This document shows, in pieces, positions 7,101 to 14,061 of a stretch of 18,128 bases of DNA (its first letter is position 1; every line of letters starts with the position of its first letter). The notes below the pieces were generated by a model. The model saw nothing but the letters and a program-made list of their open reading frames with translations, did not search any database and was not told the DNA's origin. The translations under genes and the position numbers were made by a program. Origin of the DNA: DATATB01 sp036268995 (lineage in GTDB: Bacteria; Planctomycetota; Planctomycetia; Pirellulales; PNKZ01); assembly GCA_036268995.1 (NCBI GenBank), contig DATATB010000056.1:1-18128 (forward strand). The letters run 5' to 3'.

Positions 7101-8315
7101 GGCCTTCTTGATCGCCAGGGCCTCGAGATACAACGGCTCGGCTTTCCAATAGACTCCCGTTCTGTGATAAAACATCGCCAGATTGTTCAGGCTCAAGGCA
7201 TAGTAGGGGTGCGCGGTGCCGAGCGCTTGCCGCGTGATTTCGACGGCCTGCCGATAGAGCGGCCCGGAACGCTGATAGTCACCCATATCGTCGTACAGCG
7301 ATGCCAGGTTGCCGACGCTCGAAGCGTAATAAGCGTGCTTTTCGCCCAGCGTTTTCTTACGAATCTCCAGAGACTGGAGAAACAGCGGCTCGGCCTTGGC
7401 ATACTGACCCATCGCCTGGTAAGTCGTCGCCAGACTGTTGGCGACCATCGCATAGTCGGCGTGCGCGTCGCCCTGAGCCTGCTTCTGGGTTGCGAGTGCC
7501 TCGACCAGCAGCGGCACTGCGGGCTCGTACTTGCCCAAGTCCTGGTAGAGCCTGGCGAGATTGTGCAGGCTTGAAGCGTAATCCGGGTGCGACGTGCCCG
7601 ACGCCTGCTTGTGGATTTCCAGCGCCTGCCGGTAGAGCGATTCGGCAGCGGCATAGTCGCCAACATATTTGTGCTGTAGGGCAAGAAAGTTCAAGCTCGA
7701 CGCATAATCGGCACTGGTTGCGCCGAGCAAGCGTTTGCGGATCGGTGCATAGTCTTTTACCAAGGCGAGCGCATCGGCATACTTGCCGGCTTCGAACAGC
7801 TTGCCGGCGGTGACGGCCGACCGATACGCCTCGTGATATTCGCCGAGCGATTTGCGATCGAGCCCGGCCAGCAGCCGCGTTTGCTTGAGCGCCCGGCGCG
7901 CATCGATCACGCGCCAATTGTCTGCCCCGAACTGCGAGGTCCAAACTTCTTTGGCTTCGGAAAAGCGCTTTTCGGCGGCTGCAAATCCGTCGCGTCCCAA
8001 CTCGCAATTGCCCAGCCATTCGAGCGTATCGCCGATCTTTTCTGCCGACGCGCTACCGGGCGATCGATCGATGGCCAGCACCTGTTCGCCGGCCGTGATC
8101 GCCTCGGACCACTTGAACTGCTCGCTCAGCTTCTCGGCCTCGGCCCACAACCGCTCGCGCTTTTGCGTCTCCGCGGCGCGTGCGGCGTCGGTTAGCGCTG
8201 GTTCGTCGCACTCGAGCGGCGCGGCCCAACTCGCCAACAACCACGCCAGGATCAGGCTGGCTGGCCACAAGCCCGCTGACAATGGGCGCCGCTGAAAAGG
8301 CGAGTGCCGAGTCAT
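4122..8315 (-). CDS. Secreted TPR-CHAT cysteine peptidase with PDZ-like insertion
   Basis: A 1397-residue protein, numbered from the ATG at 8315. That start has a Shine-Dalgarno GGAAG 6 nt upstream and begins a Sec-type signal peptide (hydrophobic core about 17-32). The open frame continues upstream to 8477, but that leader looks like non-coding translation. Twelve TPRs of exactly 42 residues, kinesin-light-chain type, span 178-681, followed by a helical linker (about 682-845). A CHAT (caspase/gingipain clan CD) domain runs from about 846 to the end, with catalytic His1085 in HLATHG and Cys1281 in SACETG and the typical ending YWAAFVLSGDWR. Between the dyad residues lies a PDZ-like segment (about 1114-1212; GIGVVLEV, GDEIVAL, HLRGPVGS). 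The protein is probably exported and may be a proteolytic effector with a peptide-sensing scaffold. Its substrate is unknown. It converges on proB and diverges from nagB, with no evident operon partner. Confidence 0.92.
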   Translation of the reverse strand: MTRHSPFQRRPLSAGLWPASLILAWLLASWAAPLECDEPALTDAARAAETQKRERLWAEAEKLSEQFKWSEAITAGEQVLAIDRSPGSASAEKIGDTLEWLGNCELGRDGFAAAEKRFSEAKEVWTSQFGADNWRVIDARRALKQTRLLAGLDRKSLGEYHEAYRSAVTAGKLFEAGKYADALALVKDYAPIRKRLLGATSADYASSLNFLALQHKYVGDYAAAESLYRQALEIHKQASGTSHPDYASSLHNLARLYQDLGKYEPAVPLLVEALATQKQAQGDAHADYAMVANSLATTYQAMGQYAKAEPLFLQSLEIRKKTLGEKHAYYASSVGNLASLYDDMGDYQRSGPLYRQAVEITRQALGTAHPYYALSLNNLAMFYHRTGVYWKAEPLYLEALAIKKAALGEGHPDYATGLNNLAGLYDNMGQYARAEPLYRRVLEIRKTTLGETHPHYALSLNNLAGLYRSMGDFARAAPLYRQAVEVDRLGLGEAHPDFATRLNNLASLYQEMGDLTRAEPLLRQAMEIRRKALGETHPQFADSLNSLGRLYDVKGEYSRAEPLYRQALEIRRKTLGEAHPDFAISLNNLALAYRNLGEFARAEPLYRQAMETNEKVLGVSHPGYALDLSNLADLYEAMGDYARAEPLFRQALEIRKGTLGEAHPHYAWTLHNLALLELSQGRPAEAENHLRQAVSIQRKSLDTTGGVQSERQQLAMARDVRAMLDHYLAAALAAGMAPGEMYAEAAAWKGAIAAQQQMVRARQRALADDPNSELAKLFAELEQQTRTLAAMFRYTPKPEEAKPFQQTMDQLSESVEALQQRLSQLDPTFYQGWAERTLSSDRLTQALPDGTALVDLLEYNHFITSTKTEEKSRQERRYLAFVLRHDQPVTCFQLGPSAPINQLVEAWRKGFGASQTSAGKSPGDELRHLVWEPIASELTDCQTVLVSPDGALARLSWGALPGSAPGSYLIEERAFAVVPIPQRLPEMLAAPTSTGEASLLAVGNVDFGAAPSITASGQSRAAAVYGDRIVWPPLAGTKTEIDKVQKLFDRRFTSVRPDVLENAQATEEGLRLAAGRHRWLHLATHGFFAPSGIGSAPIPPAAQPSFAPTPPVAGIGVVLEVKAGHCLVAKVLPGGGAAKDGQMLAGDEIVALATADGRWLPAAGKALGDIVPHLRGPVGSTARIRIRHHPQPDKTAVAEKPGPSDEIELALTRAPLPIQQPAPQPSRGEDLSGSHPGLLSGIVLAGANRPLDVDRDDGILTAFEVSELNLEHVEMVVLSACETGLGQSAGGEGVLGLQRAFQMAGARTVVSGLWKVPDRATQMLMVRFYENLWQKNMPKLVALREAQLWMLREVPKDPTLAAEASRGLALENEPAAAAGQGLSPRYWAAFVLSGDWR
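6273..7784 (-). repeat. Tandem 126-bp coding repeats (12 TPR units)
   Basis: The TPR part of the CHAT gene consists of 12 contiguous units of 126 bp with no insertions or deletions between them. The core units follow a YxRAEPLYRQALEIR...LGEAHPxYAxSLNNLAxLY pattern. The three first units and the last are more diverged than the central eight, which fits expansion from the middle by duplication. The exact length of the array makes it prone to recombination and copy-number change, and also to short-read assembly collapse. A partial thirteenth unit (RPAEAENHLRQAVSI) follows. Confidence 0.9.
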
Positions 8316-8743
8316 CTGTCGCTTCCGGCAACTGGCAAGCCGAGCGAACCTGCGCTCTCGCCAAACACGAGGCGACGGCTGCCCCAAAATTGGATCCGGC
8401 CCATTATCGCCCCGCGGCAGGCGGGAAGCAAACCGTACGACGAAGCTCTCTAATCTCGAGCAGCTCCGCCGAAACAACGCACCACTGATCGCCTACCTGA
8501 ACGCTGCCCCACCAAAACCCAAATACTTAACCTAAAGGCTCAGATGTCTGCTACGTTAAGCCGACGAAGGCGGGATGCGATGGGACGGCGCCCAACTGGC
8601 CACAGCTTGTATGATGCGCCAAGCGCCCGGCGGCACAATGGTTTTTTGCCCCGCGGTGTGCCATAATCGATTGCTACCGTTGCGCTGCCCGCCGCGTTCT
8701 GGCCCGGGCACCGTAAACCCTCTGGCTGTAACTGAAAGCGTCG
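8316..8743. promoter_or_regulatory. Divergent 428-nt intergenic region (TPR-CHAT / nagB)
   Basis: This region holds the start signals of two divergent genes. The TPR-CHAT side has a clear GGAAG Shine-Dalgarno. For nagB a CATAAT (8662-8667) could be a -10 box, but no good -35 lies at the right distance, and only a weak GAAAG precedes the ATG. A 6-bp inverted repeat cttaac/gttaag (8526-8531 and 8555-8560) spans 35 nt and could be an operator or chance. I see no gene in it. Confidence 0.45.
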
Positions 8744-10651
8744 ATGTCTACCCCGACCATGCGTCCTGCCGTCAGCAGTACCCCGGCCGCCTACGAGGTG
8801 CCGGGCACCCAGTTGCCGTGCTATGTGTTCGAGTCCAACCGCGAACTGTCGCGGCACGTGGCGCAGACGATTGCCGGCATCATTCGCGAACGCAATGCCT
8901 TCGGCCAGAAGGCCGTGCTGGGATTGCCGACCGGCAGCACGCCGCTGGGCGTGTATCGCGAGCTGATCCGCATGCATCGCGAAGACGGCCTCGATTTCGC
9001 AGGCGTCATCAGCTTCAATCTCGACGAATATTACGGCATCCAGCCGGATCAACTGCAAAGCTACCACCGCTGGATGTTCGAAAACTTTTTCGATCACGTG
9101 AACATCCCGCGCAAGAACGTGTACATTCCCGACGGCACCGTGCCGCTGGAAGACGTCGAAGAGCGCTGCCGGCGCTACGAAGACGCGATCCAGCGCGTCG
9201 GCGGCATCGACTTGCAACTGCTGGGAATCGGCCGCAATGGGCACATCGGGTTCAACGAACCGTTCTCCAGCCCGCACAGCCGGACGCGGCTGGTGACGCT
9301 CGACCCGGTGACGCGCACCGACGCGGCCAGCGACTTTTTCAGCGAAGAGAACGTGCCGAACCAGGCCCTGACGATGGGTATCGGCACGATTCTCGAAGCC
9401 CGCAAGATCGTGCTGATCGCCTTAGGCGAGCACAAGGCCGGCATCGTGCGCGAGTCGGTCGAGGGGCCGCTGGTGGATCGCGTGCCGGCCAGCTTTTTGC
9501 GCGAGCACGCCGATGCCGCCATCTTGCTCGACCAGGCAGCCGCCGGATTGCTCACGGGCGTCGTCACGCCTTGGGTATTGCAGCAAGTCGAGTGGACCGA
9601 CGTGATGATCAAACGGGCCGTGCTCTGGCTGTCGGCCAAGACGGGCAAGGCCCTGCTCAAGCTCGACGATCATGATTTTCGCGAGCACCATCTGCACGAT
9701 CTGCTGCACAAGCACGGCCCGGCGCAGAGCGTGGCACATCGCGTCTTTCGTTGGATGATGGACACGATCGAATATCATCCCGGCGGGCGCGAGCCGAAGC
9801 GCATTATTTGCTTCAGCCCGCATCCAGACGACGACGTGATCAGCATGGGTGGGGCCTTGATCCGGCTGGTGGAAGACCGCCACGAGATGCACGTGGCCTA
9901 CATGACCAGCGGCAACATTGCCGTGTTCGATCACGACGCCCAGCGCGTGGCCGACCTGGTCACCGAATTCAACCGGCTGTTCCAGATTGACCAGGACAAA
10001 AGCCGGGAGCTGGAGGCGCAGGTCGACGGCGCGCTCAAGAACAAGAAACCGGGCGAGCCCGACAGCGAGGGCGTGCTGCGCATCAAGGCGCTGATTCGCT
10101 GGAGCGAGGCCAAGGCCGGGGCGATGGTCTGCGGCTGCCGCGAAGAGCACCTGCATTTTCTGGATCTGCCGTTTTATCGTACCGGCACGATCGCCAAGAA
10201 CCCGATGGGCGCCGACGACGTGCGGATCATTCGCGAGCTGCTCGAGCAGGTGGATCCGCAACAGGTGTACATCGCCGGCGATCTGTCCGATCCGCACGGC
10301 ACGCACCGCGTGTGTGCTGAGGCGATTTTCCACGCCCTGGCCGAGTTCGAGCAGGCCAAGGGCCGGCGGCCCGAAGCGCTGCTGTATCGCGGGGCCTGGC
10401 AGGAATGGGCCCCGCACGAGATCGAGTTGGCCGTGCCTTTGAGCCCGCGCGACTTGGAGCTGAAAAAGGCCGCGATCTTCATGCACGAATCGCAAAAGGA
10501 TCGGGCCTTGTTCCCCGGCTCCGACCAGCGCGAATTCTGGCAGCGCGCCCAGGACCGCAACCGGAACACGGCCGACGTCTACAACCAGTTCGGCCTGCCC
10601 GAGTATTTTGCGATCGAAGGCTTCGTCCGCTGGAACGGCGAGCCGATCTAG
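8744..10651 (+). CDS. nagB: Glucosamine-6-phosphate deaminase fused to PIG-L/LmbE deacetylase
   Basis: A 635-residue two-domain enzyme. The N-terminal part (about 20-300) is NagB, which converts glucosamine-6-phosphate to fructose-6-phosphate and ammonia. It has LPTGSTPLGVY, SFNLDEYYG (Asp94) and GIGRNGHIGFNEP (His167, Glu172); Asn165 stands where the Escherichia coli enzyme has Asp141, a variation I recall as common in the family. The C-terminal part (about 350-630) is a zinc-dependent PIG-L/LmbE deacetylase with HPDDD (360-364) and the second metal motif DPHGTHR (His518, His521). The fusion implies consecutive steps, deacetylation of an N-acetylhexosamine substrate and then deamination; the identity of the deacetylated substrate is an inference. 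Both active sites look intact. A typical NagB is about 260 residues, so the fusion is clear from length. The ATG at 8744 is chosen; Met6 is an alternative. It stands alone, divergent from the TPR-CHAT gene. Confidence 0.93.
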   Translation: MSTPTMRPAVSSTPAAYEVPGTQLPCYVFESNRELSRHVAQTIAGIIRERNAFGQKAVLGLPTGSTPLGVYRELIRMHREDGLDFAGVISFNLDEYYGIQPDQLQSYHRWMFENFFDHVNIPRKNVYIPDGTVPLEDVEERCRRYEDAIQRVGGIDLQLLGIGRNGHIGFNEPFSSPHSRTRLVTLDPVTRTDAASDFFSEENVPNQALTMGIGTILEARKIVLIALGEHKAGIVRESVEGPLVDRVPASFLREHADAAILLDQAAAGLLTGVVTPWVLQQVEWTDVMIKRAVLWLSAKTGKALLKLDDHDFREHHLHDLLHKHGPAQSVAHRVFRWMMDTIEYHPGGREPKRIICFSPHPDDDVISMGGALIRLVEDRHEMHVAYMTSGNIAVFDHDAQRVADLVTEFNRLFQIDQDKSRELEAQVDGALKNKKPGEPDSEGVLRIKALIRWSEAKAGAMVCGCREEHLHFLDLPFYRTGTIAKNPMGADDVRIIRELLEQVDPQQVYIAGDLSDPHGTHRVCAEAIFHALAEFEQAKGRRPEALLYRGAWQEWAPHEIELAVPLSPRDLELKKAAIFMHESQKDRALFPGSDQREFWQRAQDRNRNTADVYNQFGLPEYFAIEGFVRWNGEPI

Positions 10652-10796
10652 GGGCGACGGAGCCATTTCGGCCTGCCCCGTTGGCGGCTTGGCAAAGGGA
10701 CGAGGGGCGAGGCACGTTTGGCAGTCACCTCATCCCTGGGACGGTGCAATTCCCCGTTGCTTCGGGCGGCCAAATTAAAGAAATGCGAACGGCGGC
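10652..10796. other. Intergenic stretch after nagB
   Basis: This is the first part of the 395-nt interval between nagB and the acyltransferase. The rest of that interval is occupied only by a doubtful small ORF. I see no clear terminator hairpin or promoter consensus in these 145 nt. If the small ORF is not real, the acyltransferase promoter must lie somewhere between 10652 and 11046. Confidence 0.4.
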
Positions 10797-11042
10797 ATGA
10801 AGAGCATCCAACCGGCTTCGTCGACTGCTTCGGACCACAATGTCGCGATTGCTCTTCGGTATGTTCTCGGCGCGTCGGCGCTGACCGCTTGCATTACGTG
10901 CCTCTACTTTGAGCCGGTAACTCACGACGACGCCTTTAGGCCGCCCATCGCGACCGGCGCTCCAGCAGACGTCGACCGACCGCGACCAGCGGAATTTCGC
11001 GATTCATGCGCTGACCGGCGGGAGAGAGTGAGCAATAATTGA
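10797..11042 (+). CDS. Doubtful small ORF with one hydrophobic segment
   Basis: An 81-residue open frame from an ATG, ending 4 nt before the start of the acyltransferase gene, so the two could be translationally coupled. It has one candidate membrane segment (about 16-38, AIALRYVLGASALTACITC) followed by a polar, arginine-rich tail. I recognise no family. In DNA this GC-rich, open frames of this length arise by chance, and no Shine-Dalgarno is evident. It may be a real small membrane protein, a remnant of a larger gene, or nothing. Confidence 0.25.
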   Translation: MKSIQPASSTASDHNVAIALRYVLGASALTACITCLYFEPVTHDDAFRPPIATGAPADVDRPRPAEFRDSCADRRERVSNN

Positions 11043-11046
11043 GCGA

Positions 11047-12210
11047 ATGAAACGCTTGCCCCATCTCGACGGCCTGCGAGGCTGCGCTATCGCCCTAGTG
11101 CTGGTGTTCCATTTTCTTTTTCAAGAGGGAGCCTACGCGCTACATCCCGTGATTGCTCGCGCTTTGAGCCTCACGTGGAGCGGTGTGGACTTGTTCTTTG
11201 TTCTTTCGGGTTTCCTGCTGGGTGGCATCTTGTTCGATAACCAGCGGGCCGAGAACTACTACCGTGTGTTTTATCTGCGCCGGGCGGTTCGCATCCTACC
11301 GCTGTACGTGCTGGTGCTTGTCAGCTTCTACGCAATGCGCGCGTTTTATCCGGCCGGCGAATTGTGGGACCATTTGTTCGGCAATTCCAAGCCGTGGTTC
11401 AGCTACGCGACGTTCACGCAAAACCTTCATTCCATTCGCGGCCCGTTCTTCACTGGCACAATGTGGCTCGCTCCTACGTGGTCCCTCGCTATCGAGGAAC
11501 AGTTTTATTTGTTCCTTCCGCTGTTTCTGCGGACGGTCCCGCGCCGGCGGCTGCCGGCAACGCTGGGCATTTTGATTGCCTCGGCGCCGCTCACGCGAAT
11601 CGCACTATACAATATGTTCCCGCACGGCCAAGCTTGGGTCATGCTCTTGCCGTGTCGTTGGGATTCTCTTTTGCTCGGGGTGCTGGCAGCCTGGAGCATG
11701 CGATATTATCCGATCGCGAGCGGGTGGCTTTATGCAGCGTTTGTCGCGGGGCTCGGAGGTATGGCGGCGATTGTCTTTCAGACCGGCAATTCATTCGCTT
11801 GGCAACACGCATACTATGGGTACACCATAATCGGCGCCACGTGCGCAGCAGCGCTCTTGCTGGCGATTCGAGGCGGCGCCGCTTGGGCCTGGCTGACTGC
11901 CTGGCCGCTTTTATGGCTCGGGCAGGTATCCTACGCCGTGTATATGTTCCATGAGCCGGTAAGCGGGCTTGTCCAAGGTTGGGTACGCGCGGCGCTGCCT
12001 CGACTGTCGCCGGCTACCGCTTTTGCATTGGCCATAACGCTTGTGCTTGCATGGCTGTCGTGGCGGTGGTTTGAAGGGCCGCTGGTGCGCGCGGGGCACC
12101 GCTGGAAGTATTGCGTTCCGCCGGAGCAAACGGAGCAGGCAATCGAGACCGGCGGCAAGGGGGCAATGGTGGGGAACTGGCCGGCAGCCCTGGAACAATT
12201 GCCGCGGTGA
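11047..12210 (+). CDS. Acyltransferase family 3 (OafA/YrhL-like) membrane O-acyltransferase
   Basis: A 387-residue polytopic inner-membrane protein of the acyltransferase-3 family, which transfers acetyl or other acyl groups to surface or exported sugars. Visible motifs are the N-terminal PHLDGLRGCAIALVLVFH with His22, GVDLFFVLSGFLLGG (46-60), the RR...RILPLY motif (79-87) and TWSLAIEEQFY (144-154), then a late YAVYMFHEPV helix. About ten hydrophobic segments fit the family. The ATG at 11047 places LDGLRG at its usual position near the N terminus. It ends with a polar tail of about 30 residues. It is convergent with the DprE-like operon, with only 15 nt between the stop codons and no obvious terminator there. 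The context suggests decoration of a cell-envelope glycan; the acceptor is unknown. Confidence 0.92.
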   Translation: MKRLPHLDGLRGCAIALVLVFHFLFQEGAYALHPVIARALSLTWSGVDLFFVLSGFLLGGILFDNQRAENYYRVFYLRRAVRILPLYVLVLVSFYAMRAFYPAGELWDHLFGNSKPWFSYATFTQNLHSIRGPFFTGTMWLAPTWSLAIEEQFYLFLPLFLRTVPRRRLPATLGILIASAPLTRIALYNMFPHGQAWVMLLPCRWDSLLLGVLAAWSMRYYPIASGWLYAAFVAGLGGMAAIVFQTGNSFAWQHAYYGYTIIGATCAAALLLAIRGGAAWAWLTAWPLLWLGQVSYAVYMFHEPVSGLVQGWVRAALPRLSPATAFALAITLVLAWLSWRWFEGPLVRAGHRWKYCVPPEQTEQAIETGGKGAMVGNWPAALEQLPR

Positions 12211-12225
12211 GCCCCCGAACGGCTG

Positions 12226-13272
12226 CTAGGAATCCGGTCGCTGCGCCGTGGCTCCGCAGGCGCGGGCGAACCATGATGCGTCGCTGGAACTGCTCTCGTC
12301 GAGCACGAGCACGCAGATCAGGATCAAGTAGCAAGGCAAGAGCACGCGCAATTCGAACAGAATGCCGAACACGGCCGTCACCAGGAAACAGCCGAGGCAT
12401 CCCAGCAGCAGGCCGCGTTGCCGCGTCGAGAAAGTTCCGCGGAAGTGGTAATACATTAACGTCAGCGGCGCGAGCATCGCCAGCGAGATGGACATGGGAC
12501 CGTACGGCAACAGAATCCGTCGCCAGTGCTCGATGACATTCAAAATGCCGAGCTGCTGACGGAGGACAGGCCCGTGGAAGCAGCGGCGCGTGATGGTGAC
12601 GGTGATAAAAGCCAGCGCGATATTGCACGCGCCGATGGCGAATCCCTTCCATGCCGGCGGCGAAAATCGATACCGCGCCAGAAACAGGCCGATGACGATC
12701 AATCCGGAAAAAGCCGATGATTCGCGGTTGAAGCTGCCCAGCACCGTCATCGCGGCCAGCCAGCCATAGCGGCCCCACAGAGCTAGCCAGACAAACAAGG
12801 CGATAAAGGCCAGGTCCAGAAAGTCGAACGGATACTCATAAGGATCGGTGCAGACGGTCCACAGATAGCCGTATCCTAACAACACGCAGCCGATCGTGGC
12901 TCGAAACCAGCTCCCGCTGATCGATTGCATGCAGGCAAAGGCGACGGCGAAGCCCACCAGGGCCGTCAACAATCGTACCGCCTTCCAAACAACGACGTCG
13001 CTCGTCGAGGCGGGCGCGATGGCTCGCCCGGCCGCCAGGAGAATCGGGAAGATCAGTCGGTTCTGAAACTCGGGCACGCTTGGCTTACCCTCGAACGTGC
13101 CCAGCGTTTCGGAGATGATGACCGGCGCGCTGTCCGCTCGCAGGCGGTACGAAAACTGGGCACACATGAACGCCGTACACAGCACCGCCGCGATTCCAAA
13201 TATCTTCTCGCGTCCCGCCGCGGGCCTGCCAGGCATGGTGGCGCACGCTGGAAAGTCACCTTGGCCTGCCAT
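12226..13272 (-). CDS. Polytopic membrane protein, possible GT-C type glycosyltransferase
   Basis: A 348-residue protein with roughly eight to ten hydrophobic segments. I do not recognise a named family. Conserved-looking polar spots lie in loops: an acidic first external loop (DSAPVIISET, then EFQNRLIFP at 68-76), DPYEYPFDFLDL (143-154) and SFNRESS (180-186). This pattern of acidic residues in the first large loop and many membrane helices resembles GT-C enzymes that use polyprenyl-phosphate sugars, but the length is short and the link is inference. The ATG at 13272 has a Shine-Dalgarno GAGG 5 nt upstream. It lies 42 nt downstream of the DprE2-like gene on the same strand, so it is probably the last gene of that operon and could be the transferase that consumes its lipid-linked sugar. 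Confidence 0.75.
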   Translation of the reverse strand: MAGQGDFPACATMPGRPAAGREKIFGIAAVLCTAFMCAQFSYRLRADSAPVIISETLGTFEGKPSVPEFQNRLIFPILLAAGRAIAPASTSDVVVWKAVRLLTALVGFAVAFACMQSISGSWFRATIGCVLLGYGYLWTVCTDPYEYPFDFLDLAFIALFVWLALWGRYGWLAAMTVLGSFNRESSAFSGLIVIGLFLARYRFSPPAWKGFAIGACNIALAFITVTITRRCFHGPVLRQQLGILNVIEHWRRILLPYGPMSISLAMLAPLTLMYYHFRGTFSTRQRGLLLGCLGCFLVTAVFGILFELRVLLPCYLILICVLVLDESSSSDASWFARACGATAQRPDS

Positions 13273-13314
13273 GACAGCCTCTTGCGCAGCGGGAAATCGG
13301 TGCAGGACGAATGC

Positions 13315-14061
13315 TCACAGAGAAAGCCGCTTGAAAATGCGCTCGGGTAGCCCGCGGATCACGGCCATGATCGGCCGCCAGAACCACGGCGTGTAGAGCA
13401 CGTCCTGCCGCCGGCGCAACGCGCGATCAATGTCGCGGGCGACGCGCTCGGGCGTGGCTAGCAGCCGCGAAGGCTTGAGTTTGCCCCGCGTCATGGCCGT
13501 GTCGACAAAGCCGGGCTTAATCGAGAGCACGTGAACGCCGCTGGCGTGCAGCCGGTTACGCAAGCCGTCGAGATACGCGGACAGCGCGGCTTTCGATGCG
13601 CCGTAGACGTAATTGCTCGCGCGCCCTCGATCGCCGGCCACCGAGGAGATCGCGGCCAGAAAGCCTTGCCGTCTCGCGCCGAGCGTTTCGGCGGCGAGAT
13701 TCAACACGGAAACGGCCGACAGAAAGTTGATGGCGAAGGTGCGCTCGATTTCGCGAAAATCACGCTCGGCCTCGGCTTGGTCCGGCAAATATCCGTGGCA
13801 GACGACGACGCCGGTCACGGAGCCGTCAAAATGCTTTTGGCAGCGCTGCCAGAAGTCCGGATGATCGCCGAAATCGAGCGCCTCGAAACGCTCGGTGGCC
13901 ACATTAATCCCGCAGCGCACGCGCAGGTCGGCGGCCAGTGCTTCCAGCTCTTGCGCGTCGCGGCCGGCCAGCAGCAAGCGGCACTGCCGCCTGGCCAGCA
14001 CGTCGGCCAGTGCTCGGGCAATGCCCGAGGTCGCTCCCACGATCACGACGTTATCGCTCAC
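13315..14061 (-). CDS. dprE2: DprE2-like short-chain dehydrogenase/reductase
   Basis: A 248-residue classical SDR with a Rossmann motif GATSGIA (9-15), active-site Ser139/140 (AISSVAG) and Tyr153-xxx-Lys157 (YGASK). DprE2 reduces the 2'-keto intermediate made by DprE1 to polyprenyl-phospho-arabinofuranose with NADH. The assignment rests on the adjacent DprE1-like oxidase plus a basic C-terminal amphipathic tail (PERIFKRLSL) like that of the family; the SDR fold alone would not settle it. The start is GTG at 14061, overlapping the stop of the upstream gene as GTGA, a strong sign of translational coupling. It is the third gene of a four-gene minus-strand operon. Confidence 0.85.
   Translation of the reverse strand: MSDNVVIVGATSGIARALADVLARRQCRLLLAGRDAQELEALAADLRVRCGINVATERFEALDFGDHPDFWQRCQKHFDGSVTGVVVCHGYLPDQAEAERDFREIERTFAINFLSAVSVLNLAAETLGARRQGFLAAISSVAGDRGRASNYVYGASKAALSAYLDGLRNRLHASGVHVLSIKPGFVDTAMTRGKLKPSRLLATPERVARDIDRALRRRQDVLYTPWFWRPIMAVIRGLPERIFKRLSL

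Noticed and set aside
6273..7784. Periodic repeats as a CRISPR array
   Set aside because: The period is 126 bp, the frame is fully coding, and the units are TPRs; there are no spacer-like unique segments.
4122..8315. Type III-E CRISPR (craspase) effector
   Set aside because: There is no Cas7-11, Cas1/Cas2 or CRISPR array nearby, and the protein carries a signal peptide, which is unlike the cytosolic craspase partner.
8316..8477. N-terminal extension of the TPR-CHAT protein by 54 residues (start at 8477)
   Set aside because: The downstream ATG at 8315 has a Shine-Dalgarno GGAAG at good spacing and begins directly with a signal peptide; the extension is arginine-rich and featureless.
9422..10666. 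414-codon minus-strand open frame across nagB
   Set aside because: Antisense shadow of the NagB/PIG-L gene, with no recognisable motifs.
12211..12225. Terminator between the convergent acyltransferase and membrane-protein genes
   Set aside because: The gap is only 15 nt and shows no hairpin.
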